The notes under the pieces are model-generated. The model made no database searches. It was not told where the DNA came from and saw only the letters and a list, made by a program, of their open reading frames with translations. Position numbers and translations under genes: made by a program. 64,000 nt of DNA from assembly GCA_034440575.1 (NCBI GenBank), contig JAOTOL010001616.1, positions 124,001 through 188,000 on the forward strand. The letters are read 5' to 3'. Of this stretch, positions 34,432-46,289 are shown piece after piece (within the stretch, counting starts at the first letter, position 1; each line of letters starts with the position of its first letter). This DNA is from Imbricaverruca yamaguchii (Eukaryota; Arthropoda; Thecostraca; Neoverrucidae).

Positions 34432-36835
34432 CCTGCGCCCGGATCTGTGTCCTGACCTCGGCAGCATGTTCTGACCTCGGCAGGGTGTCCTGACCTCTGC
34501 AGCGTGTCCTGACCTCGGCAGGGCGTCCTGACCTCTGCGGCGTGTCCTGACCTCGGCAGCGTGTCCTGACCTCTGCAGCGTGTCCTGACCTCTGCAGGGT
34601 GTCCTGACCTCAGCAGCGTGTCCTGACCTCGGCAGCGTGTCCTGACCTCGGCAGCGTGTCCTGACCTCTGCAGCGTGTCCTGGCCTCTGCAGCGTGTCCT
34701 GGCCTCGGCAGCGTGTTCTGACGTCTGCAGCGTGCCCTGGCCTCTGCAGCGTGTCCTGACCTCGGCAGCGTGTCCTGACCTCTGCAGCGTGTCCTGACCT
34801 CGGCAGCGTGTCCTGGCCTCTGCAGCGTGTCCTGGCCTCTGCAGCGTGCCCTGACCTCTGCAGGGTGTCCTGGCCTCTGCAGCATGTCCTGACCTCGGCA
34901 GGGTGTCCTGACCTCGGCAGGGTGTCCTGATCTCGGCAGCGCGTCCTGACCTCGGCAGGGCGTCCTGACCTCGGCAGCGTGTCCTGACCTCTGCAGGGTG
35001 TCCTGGCCTCTGCAGCATGTCCTGACCTCGGCAGCGTGTCCTGACCTCTGCAGCGTGTCCTGGCCTCTGCAGCGTGTCCTGGCCTCTGCAGCGTGCCCTG
35101 ACCTCTGCAGGGTGTCCTGGCCTCGGCAACGTGTCCTGACCTCTGCAGCGTGTCCTGACCTCGGCAGTGTGTCCTGACCTCGGCAGCGTGTCCTGACCTC
35201 GGCAGCGTGTCCTGACCTCGGCAGCGTGTCCTGACCTCTGCAGCGTGTCCTGACCTCGGCAGCGTGTCCTGACCTCGGCAGCGTGTCCTGACCTCGGCAG
35301 GGTGTCCTGACCTCGGCAGCGTGTCCTGACCTCGGCAGCGTGTTCTGACATTTGCAGCGTGTCCTGGCCTCGGCAGCGTGTCCTGACCTCGGCAGCGTGT
35401 CCTGGCCTCGGCAGCGTGTCCTGGCCTCGGCAGCGTGTTCTGACCTCTGCAGCGTGTCCTGACCTCGGTAGAGTGTCCTGACCTCGGCAGCGTGTCCTGA
35501 CCTCTGCGGCGTGCCCTGGCCTCAGCAGCGTGTCCTGACCTCGGCAGAGTGTCCTGACCTCGGCAGCATGTTCTGACCTCGGCAGGGTATCCTGACCTCT
35601 GCAGCGTGTCCTGACCTCGGCAGGGCGTCCTGACCTCGGCAGGGCGTCGTGACCTCGGCAGCGTGTCCTGACCTCGGCAGCGTGTCCTGACCTCGGCAGC
35701 GTGTCCTGACCTCGGCAGCGTGTCCTGACCTCGGCAGCGTGTCCTGACCTCTGCAGCGTGTCCTGACCTCGGCAGCGTGTCCTGGCCTCGGCAGCGTGTC
35801 CTGACCTCGGCAGGGTGTCCTGACCTCGGCAGCGTGTCCTGGCCTCGGCAGCGTGTTCTGACATTTGCAGCGTGTCCTGGCCTCGGCAGCGTGTCCTGAC
35901 CTCGGCAGCGTGTCCTGGCCTCGGCAGCGTATCCTGGCCTCGGCAGCGTGTTCTGACCTCTGCAGCGTGTCCTGACCTCGGTAGAGTGTCCTGACCTCGG
36001 CAGCGTGTCCTGACCTCTGCGGCGTGCCCTGGCCTCTGCAGCGTGTCCTGACCTCGGCAGCGTGTCCTGGCCTCTGCAGCGTGTCCTGGCCTCTGCAGCG
36101 TGTCCTGACCTCGGCAGCGTGTCCTGACCTCGGCAGCGTGTCCTGACCTCGGCAGCGTGTCCTGACCTCGGCAGCGTGTCCTGGCCTCTGCAGCGTGTCC
36201 TGGCCTCGGCAGCGTGCTCTGACCTCGGCAGCGTGGCCTGGCCTCGGCAACGTGTCCTGACCTCTGCAGCGTGTCCTGAACCTCGGCAGCGTGGCCTGGC
36301 CTCGGCAACGTGTTCTGACCTTTGCAGCGTGTCCTGACCTCGGCAGCGTGCCCTGACCTCTGCAGCGTTTCCTGGCCTGGACAGCGTGTTCTGACCTCGG
36401 CAGCGTGTCCTGGCCTCGGCAGCGTGTCCTGACCTCGGCAGCGTGTCCTGGCCTCGGCACGTGTCCTGCCTCGAGCGTGTCCTGACCTCGGCAGTGTGAC
36501 CTGACCTCGGCAGCGTGTCCTGACCTCGGCAGCGTGTCCTGACCTCCGGCAACGTGTCCTGACCTTTGCAGCGTGCCTCCTCATGTTCTGACCTTTGCAG
36601 CGTGTCCTGACCTCGGCAGCGTGTCCTGACCTCGGCAGCGTGATCTCTCGGCAGCGTGGCCTGGCCTCGGCAACGTGTTCTGACCTTTGCAGCGTGTCCT
36701 GACCTCGGCAGTGTGTCCTGACCTCGGCAGCGTGTCCTGACCTCGGCAGCGTGTCCTGACCTCGGCAGCGTGTCCTGACCTCGGCAGCGTGTCCTGACCT
36801 CGGCAGCGTGTCCTGACCTCGGCAGCGTGTCCGCT
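34432..36835. repeat. 19-bp minisatellite, about 2.4 kb, with higher-order structure
   Basis: About 125 units of 19 bp, basic form GCGTGTCCTGACCTCGGCA on the + strand. Common variants are CTCTGCA, GGCCTC for GACCTC, and GGGTGTC. Distinct variants recur at fixed distances: TGTTCTGACATTTGCAG at 35341 and 35854 (513 bp = 27 units), and GTGCCCTGACCTC at 34846 and 35093 (247 bp = 13 units). This points to block duplications. The unit lacks stops in all three minus-strand frames, giving spurious frames of 751 and 885 codons. Near 36460-36650 several units carry small deletions. Confidence 0.95.
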
Positions 36836-38063
36836 ACTTTGCGGCTATAGTGCGAGTCGGAGGCCAACAGGGGTGGACGGGTGGAACGGTGCACCCACAG
36901 CACGACCTTGAAAGCGCCCGTCGTAGTTGGCAGTGGACGCGTTTTAATGGCCGGGTCGAGGCGACCGTACGACACAGCCGCGTCTGAAGACACGCACCGC
37001 CTGAACCCGACACCACACAACCGACTAGCCTTCGCCATCAAAGCGCATGGCAAAAGCTCGGAGCGTTTTTTTTCGAAGCCATCAGAAAGTGGTGTGCGGC
37101 AGCAAATTTCCGTCTGGCACAGTTGATGAATACATATGTCACGGCTCGTTTGTTACAACTAGTTTGGTCCAAGTATGTTGGATCGGCGAGTACTGGCATG
37201 TTTATGAAGGCCGAGAGCTACATCGCCTAACCATTATGTTTAATTTTCCCCTTTACCAGAATCGCAACAATTTACCTGTTACACAATTATTAACTGCTGT
37301 TCATGCCCCTCGGCGATCTACTTGTAATGTGTTTCATGCTCTCGGACTGTGACCATAATTTTTTCTTTCTCGGTGTCAGCTAACAGCATTTTCCTTGGTT
37401 ACCGTCAGATAACCTTTGTTGGCTACACGTGCATTATGAAACATTTTTATGTACTGAATAGAATCTGTGAATACTTTACAGTTGCAAACTCTCAGGTGGA
37501 CTTGCAAATTCTCATTGATCATTGCGAAAACTCTTGAGTTGAAGGACGACAGTTTGTTCTGAACTTTCCCATTAGCCATTCAAGTCACGAGGATACATAT
37601 AATGTATATGGACTCATTTGAACCTAAGGTACACTTTGGGGCTTCGCACGCGGTTTGTTTGAAATATACTCGGTGCATCGCCCGGTAGAGAATACCGGTA
37701 CTTACTTTTCGGGAAATATTGACGTTTGATTTGTCCTGGAGGGCTACCAATTTCTTTAAATAAAAAAATGACTACTGGATCTTTCTGGCTACATATAATG
37801 AGCTGTTTTCTTTCGTGGCACTTGCCCAAGTATAAACGAGATGGTGAAAGGTGGCAGCAACCACTAGCCCGTCTCCCTTCTCCCTCAAATGGGAATGCTT
37901 GCAAAATGAGCTCGACAGGCCAGGGTGAAGTGTCGGTCTGTCAGCATAGGAATGTGTCGTCGACGAGATAAAGAGAGAAAGAAAGCGAGAGAGAGAGAGA
38001 GATAGAGAGCGAGAGGGCGATATATATGTGTGCATATATACATGTATATGCATATGCATATAG

Positions 38064-38070
<7 letters not shown>
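36836..38070. other. gene-free stretch
   Basis: The region holds several open frames under 100 codons with no known domain. A GA-rich tract (about 37970-38010) leads into the (TA)n run. Confidence 0.5.

Positions 38071-38135
<65 letters not shown>
38071..38135. repeat. (TA)n microsatellite
   Basis: About 32 TA dinucleotides, preceded by CATATGCATATAGACAAA. It borders the left arm of the inverted repeat described next. Confidence 0.95.
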
Positions 38136-38138
<3 letters not shown>

Positions 38139-38144
38139 AAGAGA

Positions 38145-38264
38145 GAGACAGAGATACAAAGAGGAGACGTTCAGTTTTTAGGGCGGCTGGCTGTCGAGTG
38201 GTTTGGAAAGTGATTTGCAGCGGCCACCGGACCGGTCACCCGTCGTGACGTGTTGCGAAATTGG
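38145..38264 (+). repeat. inverted repeat, left arm
   Basis: Contains ATACAAAGAGGAGACGTTCA, GGCGGCTGGCTGTCGAGTGG and CGTCGTGACGTGTTGCGAAA. The reverse complement lies at 41200-41322, about 95% identical over roughly 118 bases. Outside the arm lies (TA)n, and inside it the two flanks are unrelated. Confidence 0.9.
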
Positions 38265-41199
38265 ACTCACCGGGAATGCACAACTGCACGGACTTGGTTT
38301 ATTGGTTGCTCGCATGCGCGTGTGCATACGAATATGGCGGCTCAGGAAATGTTTGAGCGGTCGGCCAGGTACGGTCCAGCACACGGCCTCCATTTGCATG
38401 TTAACTGCCAGGGCCACGCCGCCTCCCCATACTCATGCCTGTACCCCCACGCCTAGTCAAGCTGCATTTTCCATGTTTCGAGCATTGACGGATGGGGAGA
38501 GGAGCCCGAAAGGTTGGTATCTGGTTCTGTTAGAGGTGGCGGTCCACAGCCAATTCTTGTCATGCGAGGTCCTGATCGATCAGCTGGGTTGGAGGCACGA
38601 TTTCCTGTAGCATGAATAAAGTACTAATCTTGAAATGGCGCCAGGTACCTGTCTCCTTTTCGAGTTGACAAATAATATCATCTTCTTCTCTCAGAAGCTA
38701 TCCAGAAGCGCAGCCAAGGAGCTCCTTAGGAAAGGGCACTAATCAAGCAAGCAAGACGTTTTGTGGTGTGCACCACTCAAAGGGATACATTTTCAACAAA
38801 TAAAGAAGCAATCTCATTTAATTGACACTGCGAGAGACGAAATGTACGGCCCTCAATATACCAGGAGGTGCTGAGTTTACATCAAAAGTAGCGTTAGGGA
38901 TTATGCTATATTACTCAACGTTTCGGCCAGGGGCCACTTAAGAGCCATTCTCGTTGTATTAAACAATGGTATAACATTGGCGACCTCATTTAATTGACAT
39001 ATTTTAGGGCGAGGGGATCAGAGCCCCGTAAAAAAGATGGCTGTAACCCTGATCGTGTCTATTGACAGATCCAGGGAGCACACTGTCTAAATCATATACT
39101 GGCCACGCTGATTAAAAATTGTCATGTCCGCGAGGCCTAGGCAACGTTCATTTAGAGAAGGTCGATGTAACGCACGTCTGAAAGCTGAAATGCCGTAAGC
39201 TATTTAAATTTACGTAGTCCAACAGAGGCATGCAGTTATTAGTCGCTTTAAGGTATCAAGAAAGAATGGCTTTGCTCTCCGAGCTAGGCGGCTGCATCCA
39301 TCAGTGGATGACCCCGCCAGTGGATGGATTCCCAAATGGATAAATCCGCTAGTGGATTGTTCCGTCAATGGGCTGATCTGCCATTGAATGCACCTTAAGC
39401 CATGCTGTTTTAGCCATAAGCCAACCAATAATCAGTGGGTGGGCCAACTGGTACGAGGAGCCTATCGCGGGGAGGCATCACGGCATATGTATCAATAAGA
39501 ATCGGACAATTGGAAGAGGCAAGCCGAAATTGGCACAGCAAATGGGTGGGAAAAGAAGGGGCCGAGTGGGAAATTCCAACCAGGTTAACATGATAGCAAA
39601 TACATTTTCATCAGATAAATGTACATGCTTGGGACTAATGGAAAGAAGCCGATGTAACTACGACTACACACGAGTATGTGTTAAATCGAATGTCATCAAA
39701 TATATCAGTACTGATGAGATGAGGATTGGTATTATGCTGAATATATTGCGTGATGTTTGATGTCTATATATTTTTATATCTGCAGATACCTACCTTTTAG
39801 ATGTATTGTGATTTTATGTATATGCAATTGATGAGCTTGAATAAATCGTGTAGTTAGCATGCATTTGCTGAGCTTATTCAAATCTACGAAGGCTTATTCT
39901 GTGAAATAGACATAAACAAAGTCATCGAGGAGTTCATCTCCTTTTTCTTTCGATATACACTTAGTCATCGCCTTACAATTCAGGCACAAATGGTGCCATA
40001 TGTGTCATTATTTGCTTGGGTAGTACTTCTGACATAAGCTTCATTCAAAACACCACAACAAAAAACAAATGCATTCAGTAGTTACAAAATACCCATAATG
40101 AGTTTCCACCGTGTCGTTGAACGACTCAGGGATTCCAGAGCAAATCGATCGATGAGGTGATGGTTCATCTTAACTGAAGCGACGGGAACTTGTTCAATAA
40201 CATGGTGTAACCAGGACATCCAGCAGCCTTTCAAAATACCAATATATACATAGCAACACAAACAACAAAGAATACCTACAAGAACTAAACGTAAGCAACA
40301 GAGCGTACGCCATTCAATTCCAATGTAAGCGTAAGTAAGTGTAAGCAATGACAATGTAAGTGATGTAAGTGAATGTAAGTGAAGTGATATCATCCACGGT
40401 TAAGACATATGTGCTATCGTAGCACGGACCGTCCAATGCCGGGAAACAGAAGCGGTCAGAACAAGAGAAGGCTTCTTGAGGCCTCTAGGGAGTGCCATTA
40501 CTGCATCTTCTACATGGTCCAAATGGATGTCTTTCGTGCGTATACGGGTGAAAGGTGCTTACAAGCCCCGGATCGCCCTAGGGCTCAAGCGCGTCTTTTC
40601 TTGTCAAGGAATACCCGAATTGCTTGGCGTGGAAAACAAATAAATTGAATGGCCTTTCAGCACCTGTGCCCACGTATTGCCATATCATTAAAACATTCGT
40701 CACCTGGACTAGCGAGGCCGTTGCGGAATTAATTTCTGTTGGCTTTGTGTGCAGCCGAATTAGTTGTGTGCGCTCAGCAGGAGGCGCGGATTGCAGAATG
40801 AAACAGTGCCTATATCTCCTGAAGAATTGATAGCTTGTGTTTGTTGTAATGGCGAATCAGGGAGTAGAATACCGAGGACATGTGCCCCTCCCCACCTCCG
40901 ATAGAGAAGTGGTGTTCCTTCGACTGGAAAGATGCGTTCCTTCAGGACGCTTGAGTGGCCCCTCCCCTCCCCCACCTACTCCCGCTCAACGAGTCGTTAG
41001 CCGCTGGAGTCTCTCAAAATAGAAAACGTGTTCCTCCGGCGAATTGGCGCACCTCTAGAGCAAGTGTCCCCGGTTCAAATTTCTGGACCCGCCCTGCTTT
41101 GTTGGGCAAGTAGCTGCGCCTGTGTCCCGCATACCAGTGAAAATGGCGATAATTGGTGGAATTTGTTCATCTGGTGCGCCCTGGACTGAGAGCTGAGCT
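38265..41199. other. interval between the inverted arms, no gene recognised
   Basis: 2.9 kb with no long open frame and no transposase that I recognise. It includes one copy of another dispersed repeat (38834-38928). A patch at 40320-40390 is rich in GTAAGTG/AATGTAAG words. Confidence 0.5.
38834..38928 (-). repeat. dispersed repeat with CGAAACGTTG motif, copy 1
   Basis: On the minus strand this reads GCCGAAACGTTGAGTAATAT, then TCCCTAACGCTACTTTTGAT, then CTCAGCACCTCCTGGTATAT and GTACATTTCGTC. The same order occurs on the + strand at 52938-53032 with about 90% identity. Retroelement 3' regions in many animals carry a comparable GCCGAAACG word, but the family is not resolved. Confidence 0.8.
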
Positions 41200-41322
41200 G
41201 CAATTTCGCAACACGTCACGACGGGTGACCGGTCCCAGGTGGCCGACTGCAAATCACTTCCAAACCACTCGACAGCCAGCCGCCCTAAAAACTGAACGTC
41301 TCCTCTTTGTATTTCTGTCTCT
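41200..41322 (-). repeat. inverted repeat, right arm
   Basis: Reverse complement of 38145-38264, differing by a few substitutions and single-base indels. It is followed outward by TTACTTAAGCTATTTGC and then (TA)n, mirroring the left side. Confidence 0.9.
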
Positions 41323-41338
41323 TACTTAAGCTATTTGC

Positions 41339-41348
41339 ATATATATAT

Positions 41349-41392
<44 letters not shown>
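41339..41392. repeat. (TA)n microsatellite
   Basis: A TA run with one GGGA interruption at about 41349, bordering the right arm of the inverted repeat. Confidence 0.95.
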
Positions 41393-41396
<4 letters not shown>

Positions 41397-42674
41397 ACAT
41401 GATTGGCCGTGCTGAAACTAAGTTAATGTGTCCAGAACACCTTGTTTATTGTAGATAACTTGGACGAATATTTGAAAATTTCCGGAGTGCCAGCCCCAGC
41501 TGTCCAGGCAGCTGGGGCCAAGGCAGCTGATCCACTCTGACAATGTCGAGCGCCAGGCACGCTCTGGTCGCACGAAGTCTTCAAATTTGCAGCTAGCGGG
41601 TAGAATGTAGAAGCTGGCAGAATCTTGGTCTTGCTCGAGCAATCATTGCAAGTGCGCCATTAGTGATGCTCAATATCAAGAGACCACAGCGCGATGGCCA
41701 TGCTATCATGCAACCAAGGCAGATAAGTCACACCCACCTACACCCGCGGCAAATGAAAAAAATACACCTCTACTCATTGACGGAACATTCTAAAATTCGT
41801 ACGGTTACACAGTCAGTGTGCTTGTTTGCTTTGTAGTTGCTAAGAACACATTGGAATGATATCTACCATGCAACATTGTAGAACTAGTGAATAAAACGCC
41901 AGATTTTAGCATGCACGTGCCGAATTTTCATCTCGAGGTGGTTATAAAGCTCCACCTCAGCGTCCGCTCACTCTAGAACATTGTGCGATACACCAATGTT
42001 CAATCGGGGATATGTCGTCTATCGGAAGGGGACAATAACGATCGAGCGACACAGCTCTCTCCACAAACATGGGCAGCAGTTTCCATTTCTGGGCAGAGAG
42101 TCTTAACCTTGCAAGGGTGCTGGTCGTCTCAGTTTGATCCCGGGATGTGGTATTGAAGTTGAAAGAGGTAGCTGGTGGTATAGTTTGCCTTCGTAAGCAT
42201 AAGCTGGCAAGCCATATTCGTGCGCCATAAATTGGGAATAAGCTGTAGATATTGTGAGCAGGCATCCATTCAAAAAGTCGTCAAGTTGCGATGGAATGAA
42301 TCACTGTTACATTCTACTAGGCTCAAAGAGCACAGATCATGGGGGATGGGGCATATGGCAATTGTCACTCCCATGAAGCCAGCATTGTGTCTTTCTATGC
42401 AAAGCTTTCAGCCGGCAGCGATTTTATCCTTCTTTAACATTAACTTGCCCCTGTAAGTCCTGCTGACCACGCTCCTGAGCCCACCGAGACCAGAAATTCA
42501 CGCTCGTGCCGACATGTCCACTCAGCCCGACTGCCTTCGATGTAGCTACCGGGCCTCCGATGATCAAACCAATCTATCAATCGGATGGCAACAAATAAAT
42601 CGTGGTGACAAACTAATTATCGACATGATTCAACTCTACACCTTCTGTAATAACAGTAGAGTGTGCACCGACCA
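41393..42674. other. gene-free stretch
   Basis: No gene recognised. CAGCTGGGGC occurs twice near 41495-41530. Confidence 0.5.
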
Positions 42675-43155
42675 TGGCTTTAGGGCCACAGGCCACTGGC
42701 CACGTCTTCAGAGCCACAGGCCACCGGCCACGGCTTCAGAGCCACAGGCCACCGGCCACGGCTTCAGAGCCACAGGCCACTGGCCACGTCTTCATGGCCA
42801 CAGGCCACCGGCCACGGCTTCAGGGCCACAGGGCCAGCGGCCACGGCTTCAGGACCACAGGGCCACCGACCACGGCTTTAGGGCCACAGGCCACCGGCCA
42901 CGGCTTCGGGATCACAGACCACCGGCCAGGCTTCAGGACCACAGGGCCAGCGGCCACGTCTTCAGGTCCACAGGCCACCGGCCACAGCTTCAGGGCCACA
43001 GGCCACCGGCCACGGCTTCAGGACCACAGGCCAGCGGTCACGACTTCAGGGCCACAGGCCACACAGGCCACAGGCTTCAGGGTCACAGGCTACCGGCCAC
43101 GGTTTCAAGGCCACAGGCCACCGGCCACGGCTTCTGGGCCACAGGGCCACAGGGC
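42675..43155. repeat. 28-bp minisatellite
   Basis: About 17 units built on CGGCTTCAGAGCCACAGG and CCACCGGCCA, with periods of 28 bp and frequent single-base length variants. Open frames of 225-260 codons on the + strand come from the array. Confidence 0.93.
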
Positions 43156-43325
43156 CAGCGTCGCCGAGTCAGGTGCTCTGCTATCGATTGTCGGCCGTCA
43201 GTCGGCTCGAGGTGCCGGTGTGCATCGTCGTTGGCGGAAGCACACGTGCAATTGCATGCATGCGACAGACGTAAATTACATGCACGGCAGGTGTAAACCG
43301 GGGCGAATGGCTCCACGTGCGCGGA

Positions 43326-43445
43326 CCGAGTCCGCTGACCACGTTCGCTGACCTCGTCCGCTGACCATGTCAGCTGACCACTTCCGCTTACGATGCCCCC
43401 TGACCAAGTCCGCTTATTTCATTCGCTGACCATGCTCTCTGACGT
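43326..43445. repeat. short degenerate repeat with GCTGACC words
   Basis: Six or seven copies of CGCTGACCACGTC-like words at about 18-20 bp spacing (GTCCGCTGACC, TTCGCTGACC, GTCAGCTGACC and so on). Confidence 0.7.
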
Positions 43446-43825
43446 CATCACGATGATGTTGTTGCGGACCTCGTCACACCAGATTCAGCGAGATCGTGAA
43501 CATAGTTCGTCCAACAACCAATAAGGCAAGCCCTGGTCTGACCTGCTCGGGGATGGAGAACAGAACCAATATAACCACCATTATCAGGAAACACTAAACG
43601 ATTATTATTAAGCGACACTTCGAAGAGCTATGTCGATGCCATCTCGTGATGCGATTAGTTCAAATGTACGACGTCGCCCCCTAAGGACGAGGCCCCCTAT
43701 GGTCTGGAAGTATGGTGGGCGACTGGCCCTACCCTCCCCCGTTCGCTTGACCTTTAGATTCTCATTGAGCAGCTAATAGGCAACGGCCCCTTAATGTCAG
43801 AATTTCTGTTTCTGCTTTGTCCATC

Positions 43826-43828
<3 letters not shown>

Positions 43829-43884
<56 letters not shown>

Positions 43885-43935
43885 TATCTCTCTTCTCTTT
43901 CTCTTTCTCTCACTTTCTCTCTCTCCTTTTTTTCT
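43829..43935. repeat. (TA)n microsatellite with TC-rich tail
   Basis: About 27 TA dinucleotides (43829-43882), followed by a CTTTCTCT-rich pyrimidine stretch. Confidence 0.93.
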
Positions 43936-44191
43936 TCGTCTCGTTTGCCACTTATGTTACCACATGTATTCCAAATGAGTTCGACCAGCCACTAGATTTG
44001 TCGCAGTGAACTAAGTCTAGCTTCGCGTAACGAAGTATTCTCCGCATATCCATCCAGGCACGTCTAGACCTTGACATATTTGTTGTCTTCTGCTATCACA
44101 TTACGTGCACATCATGATCACAACTTCCCACGTAGAATCGCGGAACAGTCATTGACCTGGAAATCCAATTCGAGGGCATATTTTTAATCGA

Positions 44192-44296
44192 GACCACATG
44201 TGGTCGAGATATAGCGTTATTCAGATTAGTGGTCGATATAGTTTTAATCGAGACCACACGTGACAGTACAGCTGCACCATGCGGCACAGCTGTACT
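44192..44296. other. two perfect short palindromes
   Basis: GACCACATGTGGTC at 44192-44205 is a perfect 14-bp palindrome within TTTTAATCGAGACCACA, a word that recurs at about 44240. CAGTACAGCTG at 44263-44273 pairs with CAGCTGTACTG at 44286-44296 around a 12-base loop. They lie about 0.4 kb upstream of the transporter exon. Whether they matter to it is unknown. Confidence 0.7.
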
Positions 44297-44520
44297 GCCC
44301 CCCCACCCCTCACACACACACATACTCTCCATCTCCTCCCCACCCCCGCTTGCTATCATTTAGCCATTCACCGGGTGACCCCCTCGGTCGGTGGCTACAT
44401 GGGCTGCGCGCACGCTCTGACCCTGCGTTGACAGCACGGTGAGACCAATGCTGGGGAGCGCTCTACCAACCCAGCAATGTGGATTGTGGACCATTCGTTA
44501 GCCAGTAGCGACGCGTGCCC

Positions 44521-44681
44521 CTGACCATCACCAGGTGATCCTGTTGCAGGGCATTGGATACGATGGGGGTGGACCTGACCATCACCAGCCGACCCTGTTG
44601 CAGAGCATTGGATACGATACGCGTGCACCTGACCATCACCAGCCGATCCTGTTGCAGAGTGGCGAAACGATGCGCGTGCAG
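44521..44681 (+). repeat. 54-bp triplication that includes the exon's 3' splice site and start
   Basis: Units start at 44521, 44575 and 44629, each opening CTGACCATCACCAG and containing CCTGTTGCAG, an acceptor-like pyrimidine-CAG. The first two are 54 bp and the third is one base shorter. The third unit ends GAAACGATGCGCGTGCAG, which is the start of the coding exon. The second has GATACGATACGCGTGCAC at the same place. Fifty-four is 18 codons, so the frame runs open through all three units into the transporter. Confidence 0.85.
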
Positions 44682-44860
44682 GACGCCATCCAGCTGATTG
44701 GCCAGCGACGGCGCTACCACGTGCTGGTGCTGACCATCCTGTCGCTCAACTTCATGTTCGTGTCGCTGCACATCTTCTCCGACCTGTTCCTGAGGCTGGA
44801 GCCCACACACCACTGTCGGATACCGGAGAACGGATCGATGGAGGAGTGGATACCCTACAA
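44658..44860 (+). CDS. SLC22-type transporter, first coding exon seen
   Basis: Encodes the N-terminus of a member of the SLC22 organic cation/anion transporter family (major facilitator superfamily, plasma membrane). From the ATG at 44670 the protein begins MRVQDAIQLIGQRRRYHVL, matching the family's short cytoplasmic lead (D-x-x-x-x-x-G...R-Y). The first membrane helix is about residues 18-37. Next come H-x-F-S-D-L-F and P-T-H-H-C-R-I-P, typical of the start of the large extracellular loop, with Cys at 49 and an N-glycosylation sequon (NGS) at 54-56. The exon ends in codon phase 2 before a good donor, GTGAGT. The 3' splice site CCTGTTGCAG ends at 44657; the first coding ATG is 12 bases on. 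An upstream coding exon cannot be excluded, as the frame is open leftward. Confidence 0.8.
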
Positions 44861-46289
44861 GTGAGTCCCATGCGTGCTTTCGAGACGAGCCTCTCGTGGC
44901 ATGACGATGCAGGGAAGCTTGCCGCGTTCTCAATGCAGGGAGGAAGCTTGCCGCGTTCTCAGCGGTGGCCATGCAGATGGTGTCGCTGCGTATATGAAGA
45001 TATCGATAGCATACACCAGTTTGTCGCGATTAATTTAATATGATTTCATCAATAAGATGTGTAGTGAATTACAATGTTCCACATTGTATATAACCTGACA
45101 GAGGCGGGAATGTATTACCACCGATAATAAGTTGAATGTTTTTTTTCTGGCTAGCTTCGTAGGTGTATGAAGCGCCATCGGGACACTGGACGAGCGAGTG
45201 GGGGACGATGCAGCCCCATGCTTCCGGCTTAGGATCAGGAATCTGACCGTTGTCGGCAGAGAACGTGCGGGCCGACGACAGCTGCGCTTGTAGACCATAC
45301 CTGGCGGGTGTAGGTGCCGCGCCGAGACGCGTGCTACGACCGCTGAAAGTGCAGCCCCAGTATTGTCTTGTGATGTTGACTCGGCGATACCAGCGGCCTC
45401 TTTCTCGTTTGATCTAGTTTATTAGTTTGTTTTTGGTTGTTAATGTGTGGCAGGCTCCCGTCTCCTGGGCAGCGTACTTGCAGGAAAAACTGCCATAGCC
45501 GCCGCTTATTAACATATCGCAAGGTCGACACAGGGCGAATATATTATGTTTTGCACCCAGGCAAAGAAATCCGGCCGGGGTGAGTCCAGTAGTTGATAGT
45601 CAACAATCGCACACTGCTTAGAAGGCATCTCAGGACATTCGATGGATGGAACTTTCGAGGGTTTGGATGATTTTTGGCTTCCTGATCGACCATATTTAAC
45701 ATTGTGCCAACGCTGTTTACCATGGACTATATATTCTCAACGGAACGTGCATCGCGAATAATTTTTTGGGTCAGTTCCCACTAATAGATCATAACCTAAC
45801 CAAATGCCACTTCGTGGGTGGCAAGTACTTTTGTTTTTATAGGGCCAGCATATTCTGTGCGATGCTGCCATTTGAGATCCACAGCTTTTTTTTGGTGCGG
45901 GGAAGGGATTAATGAAGGAGATGTTCATCTTCGTGAAAATTATAATGACTTAAACAGTCCAGATCGTACTGATATGGCTATGTTCTAGTTCTCTTCTGTT
46001 GATGGGCAAGAATGGTGGCCACGTTTGACACGTTTGTCTGGGATACTAGATTTCCGGACATCAATCGACGTGGGTGGGTGTTCTGAATTTAAGTATACTG
46101 AATTTGATCCAAATTTTGAAAAATTCGACACCGCGCCAAGGCCTTGATTTTTTTCCAATTTTTCCTTTTTGGCACATATCGCTCTCTGCAACAGTATATG
46201 TTGGTATGTTAGTGCTAAATATCATAGAATGCATAGGTTCATGGGCACTTTATGAGCATGTCAGTTTCTTTAAGTCTCCATAACATAGT
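44861..46289 (+). other. intron of the SLC22-type gene, proximal part
   Basis: Begins GTGAGTCCC. GGGAAGCTTGCCGCGTTCTCA-like sequence is directly duplicated near 44912-44961 (AAGCTTGCCGCGTTCTCA twice). No other gene recognised in this part. Confidence 0.6.

Noticed and set aside
34329..37053. Minus-strand open frames of 751 and 885 codons
   Set aside because: They run through the 19-bp array in two frames at once and consist only of array-derived repeats. The unit simply lacks stop codons on that strand.
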